From contig JAJRSY010000054.1 in assembly GCA_024278565.1 (NCBI GenBank), positions 1 to 8,504 of the forward strand: a DNA stretch of 8,504 nucleotides, given 5' to 3'. The translations under genes were made by a program, and so were the position numbers. Positions 1 to 6,481 of this stretch are shown in pieces (position 1 is the first letter of the stretch; the number at the start of each line of letters is the position of its first letter). This DNA is from Bacteroidota bacterium. Its GTDB lineage: Bacteria > Bacteroidota > Bacteroidia > Flavobacteriales > Flavobacteriaceae. The notes beneath the pieces are model-generated. The model made no database searches. It was not told the origin of the DNA and saw only the letters and a program-made list of their open reading frames with translations.

Positions 1-309
1 GACCCCAGTAGTATTGTTGAAGTTGAGAAAATAACCGATTTTTGTCAATACATATTGATTGTCTTTGTTTTTATATACGATATCAGAGCTTTCGGCAATT
101 TCAAGCAAAACGCCCAAGCCATATTCACTGATCGATACCCCTTTTGAGATTTCTTCAATAGTCACACCGCCATCAGAACTATTATTAAAAACATAGTCGA
201 AAATACCCAACTTTCTCAGTGAGACTGTTGCTTGAAATACAAAGGGGGCGAAAGCGATTTTTTGTGCTTCTTGTAGGGCATCGATGGCACGTATTTTTTT
301 TTCTGGCAT
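1..309 (-). CDS. SAM-dependent methyltransferase, N-terminal part (cut by window edge)
   Basis: The frame opens at ATG 309-307 and runs without a stop to the left edge, giving 103 codons, so the C-terminal SAM-binding domain lies outside the window. The visible part starts MPEKKIRAIDALQEAQ and contains FAPFVFQATVSLRKLGIF, then an ISEYGLGVLLEIAE segment and a YVLTKIGYFL strand. This is the winged-helix dimerisation domain of plant-type O-methyltransferase-like enzymes: helices, a recognition-helix-like segment, then a beta wing. I recall similar proteins in flavobacterial flexirubin clusters, where a methyltransferase would methylate an aryl ring or hydroxyl. The catalytic domain cannot be inspected, so C- versus O-methylation is undecided. 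It starts 25 bases after the ketosynthase stop, on the same strand, so it is probably in the same operon. Codons 3 to 6 contain a run of nine A. Confidence 0.75.
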   Translation of the reverse strand, partial: MPEKKIRAIDALQEAQKIAFAPFVFQATVSLRKLGIFDYVFNNSSDGGVTIEEISKGVSISEYGLGVLLEIAESSDIVYKNKDNQYVLTKIGYFLNFNNTTGV

Positions 310-334
310 TATTTAGGGTGTTATGAGTATATGA

Positions 335-1477
335 TTAAGAGTATGGTTTTTGAAAAATAACGGCAGCGTTACAGCCTCCGAAACCAGAGGCGGTCTTTAA
401 AAAAGTCGCTATTTTATTTGATTTAGTTTCTTTAATGATATTGATGGGTTGTGAAACCCCCAGTTCTTTAAAACCTTTAGTGGCGAATAGGGTATTTTGG
501 TGCAGGGAGTGCATGCCCACTATGGCTTCTAATAGACCCGATGCGCCTAAGGTGTGACCGAAATAACCCTTTAGACTGTTCAAGGGTACATTCTGCAACC
601 CTAATCTATTAAAGGCAATGGCTTCCATTTCATCATTGAACGTGGTGGCGGTACCATGCGCTGAAATATAGTCTATGTTTTTTAGATTCGCTTGCTTTAT
701 TGCCGATTGCACACTTCTGAACAACCCCTCACCAGTACGTGATGGCCCAGAAATATGGTTTGCATCGTTGCAAGAGGCTTCCCCACAAATTTCTACCGCC
801 TCGTCTGCCAAGTCGGTGCTGTCTTTTGTAACTAGGGCACTTGCCGCAACTTCGCCAATATTGATGCCCGAACGTGTTTTGCAATAAGGCCTACAAGGTT
901 CGTTGCTCAATGCCTGAAATGAGTTGAACCCTGAGAGAATAAACTGGGTGACCAAATCACCACCTACCACAAAAACATGGTCAAAACGCCCTTGGTCAAT
1001 AAGCCTTTTGGCCACTGCCACGGCTAGAATACCAGATATGCAGGCATTCGATAATACGAGCGGTTCGGTAACGAAACCAAAAAAATTCTTTATGACCTTT
1101 GCCAACTCACTAAGGTAAGCCCGTTTTTGTTGAAAGGGACTATCTGCTTCCAGAACATCGATGTTGCCTTTGGTGGTCGAGATGATCAGCCCGACCCTAT
1201 CGGTAATTTTTAGCTGCGATTTTTTTATTGTTTTTCCCAAGGAAATCAACAGCATTTGTTCTAAATCGGTGTAGTTTTCGTTGGAATTTAAGTTCTTGAA
1301 TTCAACTTGTAATTTTTCCCTATCAATGACGGAAGCATAAAACGGTTCGGGCAATATACGTTCGTTGGATATCAATTGTAGTCCTGAAACCCCGTTCTTT
1401 ACATTTTGAATGGCAGTACCGCTATCAAAACCGAACGAAGAAACAATAGTGTTATATGACAGATAGACTTTACTCAT
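335..1477 (-). CDS. Beta-ketoacyl-ACP synthase, KAS I/II (FabB/FabF) type
   Basis: This 380-residue decarboxylating condensing enzyme extends an ACP-bound acyl chain with malonyl-ACP in the cytoplasm. The full KAS I/II active site is visible: nucleophile Cys146 in LSNACISG, His274 in SAHGTATTFND, and Lys303 with His308 in KGYFGHTLGASG. A glycine-rich C-terminal SGFGGCNAA matches the family's usual GFGG loop. It is somewhat shorter than FabF (about 410). Because the Cys is present it should be a condensing subunit and not a Cys-less chain-length factor. In aryl polyene clusters such enzymes either elongate the polyene or start it, and I cannot tell which here. The ATG at 1477 overlaps the thioesterase end by 8 bases, which suggests translational coupling. 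The pathway role is inferred from context. Confidence 0.9.
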   Translation of the reverse strand: MSKVYLSYNTIVSSFGFDSGTAIQNVKNGVSGLQLISNERILPEPFYASVIDREKLQVEFKNLNSNENYTDLEQMLLISLGKTIKKSQLKITDRVGLIISTTKGNIDVLEADSPFQQKRAYLSELAKVIKNFFGFVTEPLVLSNACISGILAVAVAKRLIDQGRFDHVFVVGGDLVTQFILSGFNSFQALSNEPCRPYCKTRSGINIGEVAASALVTKDSTDLADEAVEICGEASCNDANHISGPSRTGEGLFRSVQSAIKQANLKNIDYISAHGTATTFNDEMEAIAFNRLGLQNVPLNSLKGYFGHTLGASGLLEAIVGMHSLHQNTLFATKGFKELGVSQPINIIKETKSNKIATFLKTASGFGGCNAAVIFQKPYS

Positions 1478-1919
1478 TCAACAGGCCTACTTTTTTCTTC
1501 CAGTCCATAAAAAATTTGGGAATGGCCAGTGAGAGTTCCCCATCTAGTTCTACAAATACCTGAATGGTCTCACCGGTACACACCAAATCACCTTCAGGAT
1601 TGAATATTCGGTACTTGAACATCATTTTGGCGGCGGGCGAATCTACATATATCGTTTCAACGGTGGCAATATCGCCATAACGGAGCGGCAACTTATGCTC
1701 GCTCATCGATTTTACAATGGGGGTGGAGAAATTATGTTTTTTTTGATCTAAATAAGATATGCCATGGTGCCGCCCAAAAGCTTCCCTACCATCTTCGAAA
1801 TATTGAATGTAGTTGCCGTGCCAGACAATGCCCAAGGGATCCGTTTCTACAAACCTTACCCTGATCTCACTGATGAAACTGATTTCTTTCTTGGTACTAG
1901 ACTGCATTTTTTCGCTCAT
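1470..1919 (-). CDS. Acyl-CoA/acyl-ACP thioesterase, 4HBT hotdog family (YbgC/FadM-like)
   Basis: A single-domain hotdog protein of 149 residues, the usual length for the family. The 4-hydroxybenzoyl-CoA thioesterase signature is clear near the N-terminus: RFVETDPLGIVWHGNY, with catalytic Asp27 and His34, followed by YFEDGREAFG on the central helix. The family hydrolyses acyl thioesters of CoA or ACP. In an aryl polyene cluster the likely job is to release finished or stalled chains from ACP, but the substrate is inferred. The ATG at 1919 lies 23 bases inside the end of the ABC permease gene. A second in-frame ATG (codon 5, 1907-1905) also fits, since the first residues precede the conserved fold. 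No signal peptide or membrane segment is visible, so it should be cytoplasmic. Confidence 0.88.
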   Translation of the reverse strand: MSEKMQSSTKKEISFISEIRVRFVETDPLGIVWHGNYIQYFEDGREAFGRHHGISYLDQKKHNFSTPIVKSMSEHKLPLRYGDIATVETIYVDSPAAKMMFKYRIFNPEGDLVCTGETIQVFVELDGELSLAIPKFFMDWKKKVGLLNE

Positions 1920-3165
1920 TGTAAATAATCGAAATTAAGGTGGTCACCACAAAAAATAAAAACAACAGGCCAATTTCAGGAATTATTTCCGAAAAGTTGG
2001 CATTGCGTAAAAATACATCATAGAAAGCGTTCAGCCCCCAGTTCATGGGAGATAAATTTGAAAGTAGCTGCATAAACCCCGGCATTACAAATACAGGCAC
2101 CCAAACCCCGCCCAGAGCGGCAAGGATCACTACCAAGGTGGCACCGAAAGGTGCCGATTGTTCTTGTGTTTTTGCTACCGTACCCAACAGCAAGCCTAAA
2201 CCAACCGCTGCCAAACCTGCAAAAACGGCCACCACAAATAGGAGTGGGAGTTTTCCGGAAACATCCAATTCAGGAAGACCCATTGTCGGAAACAGATAAA
2301 CACCAAGTACTAGCATAATGGCGAACTGAACCAAGCAAACAGCGACGTATACGATTGTTTTACCACCGAGAACCGTGGCATAGGATACCGGATGTGTGCG
2401 AAGCCGTACAAAGGTGCCCTGGGTTTTTTCCTTTACCATATTGATGGAGAGCGGAAGAACAATAAAAAAAATGGCAAAAAGGGTCCATGCCGGAATGTTG
2501 TGCTGTGTTGAGTTCGGAATTACTTCTTGATTGTCTTTGTTGGGAATGATTTCTTTAAAGGAAATAAAAGACTCCGTTTCAAAAACAGCTTCTGATCCAT
2601 CGTCGGTCAGTTGTTCTTGAAAGGCTTTGTAAATGGTTTGTGTCTCTATTTTAGATATCATTCTATCGATGCCGCTTTTCACCGAATTCTTGAAAGATCG
2701 TTGCGTTGCCGGGTCAAAATAAAGTTTGATTTCCTTGTTTGGAATGTCGATTTTGGTAGTTTCGGTGTTCTCTTCTTCCAATCCGAATTTGGCTAGAATA
2801 CCGTCGACATTTTCAGCTACTTTCTTTTCAAGATTATCAGAAAGGTTTTTAGGAATTACTATAGCCAATTGGTATTTTCCTGATAAAACCAGTTCAACGA
2901 CTTCTTTTTCAGATGCTTTCAGCACGATCTCAAGCGAATTTGAGGCGTTTAAATTTTCAAGAATTTCGTGCGATACGTTGCCTTTGTCATTGTCAACTAC
3001 CAAAACGGGTATTTTTGTATCGTTGATGGTTTTAAAGGTACTGTCCTGCACCAAGGTAATGACGATGACCAAAAGTATGGGCATGATGAACAGTATGGCC
3101 AAGCCACCAATATCCCTAGTGATCAAAAGAAACTCTTTGTATGTCGATGCCCAGAGTTTATGCAT
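1897..3165 (-). CDS. ABC transporter permease, ABC-2 type
   Basis: An inner-membrane permease of 422 residues with the ABC-2 (drug/lipid exporter) layout. There is one membrane helix near residues 20-39, then a large extracytoplasmic domain at about 45-220. A cluster of helices follows at roughly 225-243, 268-291, 305-330, 340-362 and 397-415. The amphipathic stretch INMVKEKTQGTFVRLRTHPV after helix 2 is typical of the cytoplasmic coupling region in this family. Six helices and one ATPase gene next door suggest that the working transporter is a dimer. It overlaps the ATPase gene by 8 bases and the thioesterase by 23. Within a pigment cluster it may export flexirubin, a precursor or a lipid to the outer envelope, but no substrate can be read from the sequence. 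Confidence 0.9.
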   Translation of the reverse strand: MHKLWASTYKEFLLITRDIGGLAILFIMPILLVIVITLVQDSTFKTINDTKIPVLVVDNDKGNVSHEILENLNASNSLEIVLKASEKEVVELVLSGKYQLAIVIPKNLSDNLEKKVAENVDGILAKFGLEEENTETTKIDIPNKEIKLYFDPATQRSFKNSVKSGIDRMISKIETQTIYKAFQEQLTDDGSEAVFETESFISFKEIIPNKDNQEVIPNSTQHNIPAWTLFAIFFIVLPLSINMVKEKTQGTFVRLRTHPVSYATVLGGKTIVYVAVCLVQFAIMLVLGVYLFPTMGLPELDVSGKLPLLFVVAVFAGLAAVGLGLLLGTVAKTQEQSAPFGATLVVILAALGGVWVPVFVMPGFMQLLSNLSPMNWGLNAFYDVFLRNANFSEIIPEIGLLFLFFVVTTLISIIYNERKNAV

Positions 3166-3901
3166 GGTCTCTCAGTGCTTTTCCGGTTTTCGCCAAGAAC
3201 ACATCTTCAAGGTTATGGGCGTTTTCATGTTGTTCGATGAGCTTCTTGGGCTGGCCTTGACAAATAAGCTGCCCGTGATCTATAATAGCAATACGGGTAC
3301 AAAAATGTTCTGCCTCGTTCAAATGGTGTGAGGTGTAGATGATGGTAGTGCCATCGGCGTTCAACTGTTTAAGATGATCAATAATCACGTTTTTAGACTG
3401 TACATCAACCCCCACGGTGGGCTCATCTAAAAAAAGTACTTTAGGGCGATGCAGAATACTGGCGATAAGATTGATCCGCCTTTTCATTCCTCCTGAAAAA
3501 GAATCTATTTTTTTATGGGTAAATTTCGATAGACCAAGAATTTCGAGATGCGAACCAATACTTTGTTTTAAGGTGTTTCCTTTCAGACCGTACATACCGC
3601 CAAAATAAGAAAGGTTTTCAAAAGCCGTTAAAGAGGGGTAGAGGGCATATTCCTGGGGTACGATACCTATAATCTGTTTTAGATCGTTTTTGTTCTCTTT
3701 GTAGGTGAGTCCGTTTATCGAAAACGAACCTGAACTGGGTTTTATCAAAGAGCCCAACATTGAGATCAGAGTCGTTTTTCCTGCGCCGTTCGGCCCCAAC
3801 AATCCGAAAATTTCGTTTTCGTCAATGGACAGGTCCAAATCGGATACCGCATGAAAGTCGGCATCTTTGTATTTTTTTGATAGTTTGTTTATTTGGATCA
3901 T
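3158..3901 (-). CDS. ABC transporter ATP-binding protein
   Basis: The cytoplasmic ATPase partner of the adjacent permease. All nucleotide-binding motifs are intact: Walker A GPNGAGKTT (36-44), Q-loop Gln83 in VPQEYA, signature FSGGM (135-139), Walker B VLFLDE (155-160) with the D-loop GVD, and switch His192 in TSHHLNEAE. At 247 residues it is a single nucleotide-binding domain. It lacks most of the C-terminal extension found in about 300-residue drug-export ATPases, although a short HNLEDVFLAKTGK tail typical of ABC-2 exporter ATPases remains. The ATG at 3901 follows the transposase stop by 39 bases, and I see no Bacteroidota TAnnTTTG promoter element in that gap. Transcription probably continues from upstream, or else from a promoter I cannot recognise. 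Confidence 0.95.
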   Translation of the reverse strand: MIQINKLSKKYKDADFHAVSDLDLSIDENEIFGLLGPNGAGKTTLISMLGSLIKPSSGSFSINGLTYKENKNDLKQIIGIVPQEYALYPSLTAFENLSYFGGMYGLKGNTLKQSIGSHLEILGLSKFTHKKIDSFSGGMKRRINLIASILHRPKVLFLDEPTVGVDVQSKNVIIDHLKQLNADGTTIIYTSHHLNEAEHFCTRIAIIDHGQLICQGQPKKLIEQHENAHNLEDVFLAKTGKALRDHA

Positions 3902-3918
3902 TTGAATTTTCCTTCGAA

Positions 3919-3936
3919 TTAATTCCGCTGGGGCAG
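3919..3936. repeat. Diverged copy of the RAYT-borne repeat head
   Basis: The 18 bases TTAATTCCGCTGGGGCAG match TTAATTCCGTTGGGGCGG at 4108-4125 at 16 of 18 positions. One copy lies just downstream of the transposase stop and the other lies inside the transposase gene, where it leads into the 15-base tandem array. A perfect 10-base palindrome GAATTAATTC (3916-3925) overlaps this copy. It fits a decayed REP-type element associated with the RAYT. That reading is inferred, because REP copies elsewhere in the genome cannot be seen here. Confidence 0.5.
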
Positions 3937-3940
3937 TCTC

Positions 3941-4588
3941 TTAATCTGATTTTTTGCTTTTGTGAAATTTATCCACTTCCCATTTTTTAGGATTATTGAT
4001 AATGTAATTGGATATGTTTCGATATGCCTTTTCGTCTCGTATAATATGTTCGTAATAATCTCTTTGCCAGATAGATTTAGATAAGTCTATCCGAGAGATG
4101 ATTCGAGTTAATTCCGTTGGGGCGGATTGCGTTGGGGCGGATTGCGTTGGGGCGGATTGCAATCCGCCCGTACTATTGAGGGATTCCCCTATTAATATTT
4201 TAATCCTTTTTGTCGTTGCTCCTTTATAGCCTCTTATTATTGCCCCTATGGTTTGGGTAGGCGATTTGAATTTGCCTATGTTTTCGGTATTCCCTTTTGA
4301 GTATTTGATTTCAATGATGCCGTGAATATGGTTTGGCATTATGATGAATTCTGCCAAGGCTATGTTTTTTCTTATTTCAATCGTTTTTATCCATTCTTCC
4401 TGGGCTATTTCCCCAAAAGTGTTCAATTCCATTTTGCCATTGCGTATTTTGCCAAATAAATGCGTTTGGTTTTGTGCGCATAATGTTAAAAAATAGATTC
4501 CTGCTTGTGCATAATCGTATCCTTTAAGCCGTATGCTACGTCTGTGGTGTATATTGGGATTGTAATTCATCAATTGTGCTTTGTTCAT
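3941..4588 (-). CDS. REP-associated tyrosine transposase (RAYT), Y1/IS200-like
   Basis: A 215-residue HUH-type single-strand endonuclease of the Y1 transposase superfamily, which nicks and rejoins DNA at REP hairpins. The HUH pair is His87 and His89 in MPNHIHGI. The nucleophile is Tyr178 or Tyr179 in WQRDYYEHIIR, with the family's usual IRDEKAYRNISNYI tail. The N-terminus NIHHRRSIRLKGYDYAQAGIYFLT is typical of Bacteroidota members. An alternative start at ATG 4570-4568 (codon 7) sits closer to this conserved segment. Between the HUH and Tyr motifs, residues 144-158 are three exact QSAPT repeats encoded by a 15-base tandem repeat. The gene lies 37 bases after the BtrH-like gene and 39 before the ABC ATPase, on the same strand, and has no evident pigment role. 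It looks like a later arrival that did not break a neighbour. All catalytic motifs are intact. Confidence 0.9.
   Translation of the reverse strand: MNKAQLMNYNPNIHHRRSIRLKGYDYAQAGIYFLTLCAQNQTHLFGKIRNGKMELNTFGEIAQEEWIKTIEIRKNIALAEFIIMPNHIHGIIEIKYSKGNTENIGKFKSPTQTIGAIIRGYKGATTKRIKILIGESLNSTGGLQSAPTQSAPTQSAPTELTRIISRIDLSKSIWQRDYYEHIIRDEKAYRNISNYIINNPKKWEVDKFHKSKKSD
4116..4160. repeat. Three perfect 15-base tandem repeats inside the RAYT gene
   Basis: The unit GTTGGGGCGGATTGC occurs three times without a mismatch (4116-4130, 4131-4145, 4146-4160). On the minus strand each unit encodes five residues (QSAPT in protein order), so a gain or loss of units keeps the frame. The unit is much more GC-rich than its surroundings. 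The last unit forms the left arm of a perfect palindrome. The array looks like a REP-type sequence, or copies of one, built into the transposase gene. Confidence 0.95.
4150..4169. repeat. Perfect 20-base palindrome (REP-like hairpin) in the RAYT gene
   Basis: GGGCGGATTGCAATCCGCCC equals its own reverse complement over all 20 bases, with its centre between 4159 and 4160. As single-stranded DNA it could fold back on itself, the kind of substrate RAYT enzymes recognise. It lies within coding sequence for the linker between the HUH and Tyr motifs (part of residues 141-147). Its role as the enzyme's own substrate is inferred. Confidence 0.7.
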
Positions 4589-4625
4589 CTATAAAATGAG
4601 CGCCTTCTTATTTTTAAGGGGGTTT

Positions 4626-5621
4626 TTATATCGCCTTCTTCAGTTTTTTAAAAAAAACAGCCTCTCTTTGAGAAATGGCTTCCAATTGATCTGCCACTTT
4701 GTTGTATGCATCGGTCTGGGCGCTTCTGTTTTTATAAATACGGGAAGCCTCTAAGGCAAAATCACGCCATTGATCGCCGATTTCGGTCATTTCTTTTGAC
4801 AGTTCTTTCAATTTTTCATTGTTCAATATTTTTGCTGCTTCCTGTAAAAAAGCGGCATAGATATAGCGGAACCCACCACCGCCGGTACCAATTTCTTCCT
4901 GCATACGTACAATCTGCCCTAGATAGTGGTTGGCTTTTTTGGTTCCGAGCTTTTTGGGCCATTTTCTGATGTTTTTGGCCACCCAATAAATTGCCTTTAC
5001 CCCTACTAAGGGTATGGGCGCGGTCATATCTTTGCAGGTTTGCTTAATGCCTTTGACAATGGCTTTTTCGAGATTCAATTTTTCAGGAAATGAAATAGGG
5101 TAGTACATATGCCCTTTTGGTGCAAAGGCACCTTTTGCAAAACGTACTTTTTCCAAATCAGTATCAGAAATTGTGGTAACGGTCTCCATAACGGGGTCGC
5201 TGATAAGGTAGGTGCCGTTTTCTTGGCCATAAACCACCATATTGTGGGCATTGAAATGAAAACGGTATTCTTCGGGAAAATACGGCAGGTGGTACACACC
5301 AACCTGTAACCCGACCGGATTGTTTTTAGCCAAATTTTCATCAAGCCGCATCTTGGCGACTTTTGGGTCTTTAAATTTTTCACGTTTTATTTTCACCCCC
5401 ACCCTTTTGGCAAAGCGGTTAAAAATGATACCTGGCATGACCCGATAAGTAAAAACAGGGGCATGGTTGACCTTCAGAAAGGGCAGGTAGCTAAAGAGTA
5501 GGCCAGAACCAATACCGAAAACCATGGGCTCGCTAACCTCAAAACCTCTGTGCCGCATAAGGTTCGATACCACACCGTTTTCACAATGGGCAGATTGTTT
5601 GTGCGAAAAATCTATTTGCAT
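4626..5621 (-). CDS. BtrH-like ACP-dependent cysteine acyltransferase
   Basis: A 331-residue protein with an N-terminal BtrH-type domain (about 1-150, papain/C39-like fold) and an all-helical C-terminal domain (about 180-331) resembling DUF4872. BtrH of butirosin synthesis moves an acyl group from an ACP to an aminoglycoside amine. The candidate catalytic residues are visible: Cys13 in SAHCENGVVSNLM, His126 in FNAHNMVVYG and Asp142 in LISDPVM. The conserved stretch GFEVSEPMVFGIGSGLLFSY follows the Cys as in the family. No signal peptide is present, so it should act in the cytoplasm with an ACP partner. The ATG at 5621 lies 10 bases inside the preceding gene. In a flexirubin cluster it is a reasonable candidate for esterifying the polyene acid onto dialkylresorcinol, which is an inference. 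Amide formation or another acyl transfer remains possible. Confidence 0.82.
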   Translation of the reverse strand: MQIDFSHKQSAHCENGVVSNLMRHRGFEVSEPMVFGIGSGLLFSYLPFLKVNHAPVFTYRVMPGIIFNRFAKRVGVKIKREKFKDPKVAKMRLDENLAKNNPVGLQVGVYHLPYFPEEYRFHFNAHNMVVYGQENGTYLISDPVMETVTTISDTDLEKVRFAKGAFAPKGHMYYPISFPEKLNLEKAIVKGIKQTCKDMTAPIPLVGVKAIYWVAKNIRKWPKKLGTKKANHYLGQIVRMQEEIGTGGGGFRYIYAAFLQEAAKILNNEKLKELSKEMTEIGDQWRDFALEASRIYKNRSAQTDAYNKVADQLEAISQREAVFFKKLKKAI

Positions 5622-6025
5622 GGTCTATTTTCTATATGCTTGAGTTCATCAATCGAAATATCGAACACATCGGCATATTTTTGTAAAGTTGAATTGTTTA
5701 ATTTATTAAAGACAGCAGGTTTGAAATGACGTTTTACACGCCATTGCCATAGTCCGACATAACTTGCAAGAATACCTAGGTCCATTTTGTGAAGCTCCAT
5801 ATAGTATTCGACGGGGCTGGTTTCATCGTTGAGAACCTTCTGTTTCGCCAAGGCTGTGCGTTCTTCAATATCTTTGATGGCATTGTCAAGGGCAATGGTC
5901 TTCGGATCCCATCCTGTAGAGTTTTCTGTGGTATATTCTCCATTTTCGTCAACGGCATAGCACAGCTCCCTAAAATTTAACGACTCCAGATTGCTTTTGT
6001 CCTGGGGCACTTCCTTTTGCTTCAC
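5612..6025 (-). CDS. Small protein with Xre-like helical C-terminus, unknown function
   Basis: A 137-residue protein that I do not recognise by a named function, although similar ones seem to recur in flexirubin clusters. The first 60 or so residues are acidic and polar. The C-terminal part, from about YYMELHKMDLGILASYVGLW through LQKYADVFDISIDELKHIE, has the spacing of an Xre/HTH_3 five-helix domain, including the typical final YADVFDISIDEL helix pair. Basic residues in WQWRVKRHFKP lie where the DNA-contacting region would be. It could be a pathway regulator or a protein-interaction module. The start is GTG 6025-6023, directly after the in-frame TAA of the hotdog gene. No ATG occurs until about codon 76, so a non-ATG start is required. 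A second GTG at codon 6 is possible. Confidence 0.75.
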   Translation of the reverse strand: MKQKEVPQDKSNLESLNFRELCYAVDENGEYTTENSTGWDPKTIALDNAIKDIEERTALAKQKVLNDETSPVEYYMELHKMDLGILASYVGLWQWRVKRHFKPAVFNKLNNSTLQKYADVFDISIDELKHIENRPCK

Positions 6026-6481
6026 TTAAACTTCATGGATTAAAAAATTCAAGGTACAATCTACGACTAATTCATCATTTCTAAAAGTGGAGCCCGATAT
6101 GGTGCAAATGCTCATTTGACCTGTATCGTATCGAGAAACAAGCTTGGCCTTGGTAATGAGTACTTCGTTGATTTTGGGAAGTTGGAATATCCGCACCTTT
6201 TTAATGGTACTGATATAGCCCACCAATTTGTTTCCTTTGCCCTCTAGGTCATCAAAATCAAAGTAGCTTTGCCCTACAACTGCAGAGCAGGCTTGGGCGG
6301 TGTGTTCTATGAGTCCGGTTTCGGACAACTTGCCATTTATAAGAAAAATACAGTCTTGGGAAATCGTAAATTCTGATATTGCCAAGTCGGTGTCACAGTA
6401 CAGGGTGTTGTTTACCATAAGCATAGGCGCCCTATGCGGAAGAAATTTTTTGATATCGATATTGGTACGTTCCCCTTTCAA
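6026..6481 (-). CDS. 3-hydroxyacyl-ACP dehydratase-like hotdog protein (second of pair)
   Basis: A 151-residue single hotdog domain of the FabZ/ApeP-like group. FLPHRAPMLMV (13-23) matches the N-terminal LPHR-PFLLVD block of FabZ, and GLIEHTAQA (57-65) matches the central-helix MIEAMAQ block with acidic Glu59. GYISTIKKVRIFQLP matches the following strand. The FabZ FPGHFP loop with its catalytic His is absent, so the chemistry is less certain than for FabZ. His16 and Glu59 are the visible candidate residues. The start is TTG 6481-6479. It directly follows an in-frame TAA, and the next ATG would cut into the conserved block at codon 20, so TTG is the only sensible start. Together with its upstream paralogue it may form an ApeI/ApeP-like pair in polyene dehydration (inferred). 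Confidence 0.85.
   Translation of the reverse strand: MKGERTNIDIKKFLPHRAPMLMVNNTLYCDTDLAISEFTISQDCIFLINGKLSETGLIEHTAQACSAVVGQSYFDFDDLEGKGNKLVGYISTIKKVRIFQLPKINEVLITKAKLVSRYDTGQMSICTISGSTFRNDELVVDCTLNFLIHEV

Noticed and set aside
294..302. Run of nine A at codons 3 to 6 of the methyltransferase, possible phase variation
   Set aside because: Homopolymer runs of seven to eight A or T occur throughout this AT-rich window, and nothing else supports phase switching.
2726..3331. 201-codon open frame on the plus strand
   Set aside because: It lies antisense to the ABC permease and ATPase genes, its translation shows no recognisable domain, and the minus-strand genes have clear motifs.
3902..3940. 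Possible promoter for the ABC transporter
   Set aside because: No TAnnTTTG element with an upstream TTG at suitable spacing is visible. The palindromic GAATTAATTC is explained as part of the repeat copy.
4589..4625. Possible terminator between the BtrH-like gene and the RAYT
   Set aside because: The gap has a weak CTT/AAG pairing only and no stable GC stem followed by a T run on the transcribed strand.
4601..4640. Direct repeat of CGCCTTCTT at 4601-4609 and 4632-4640 near the RAYT start, possibly a target-site duplication
   Set aside because: Both copies are on the same side of the transposase, one is coding sequence of the BtrH-like gene, and Y1 enzymes do not make target duplications. Nine bases can match by chance.
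5075..5383. 102-codon minus-strand frame inside the BtrH-like gene
   Set aside because: It is a shifted-frame shadow. The BtrH-like frame covers the region with conserved His and Asp motifs.
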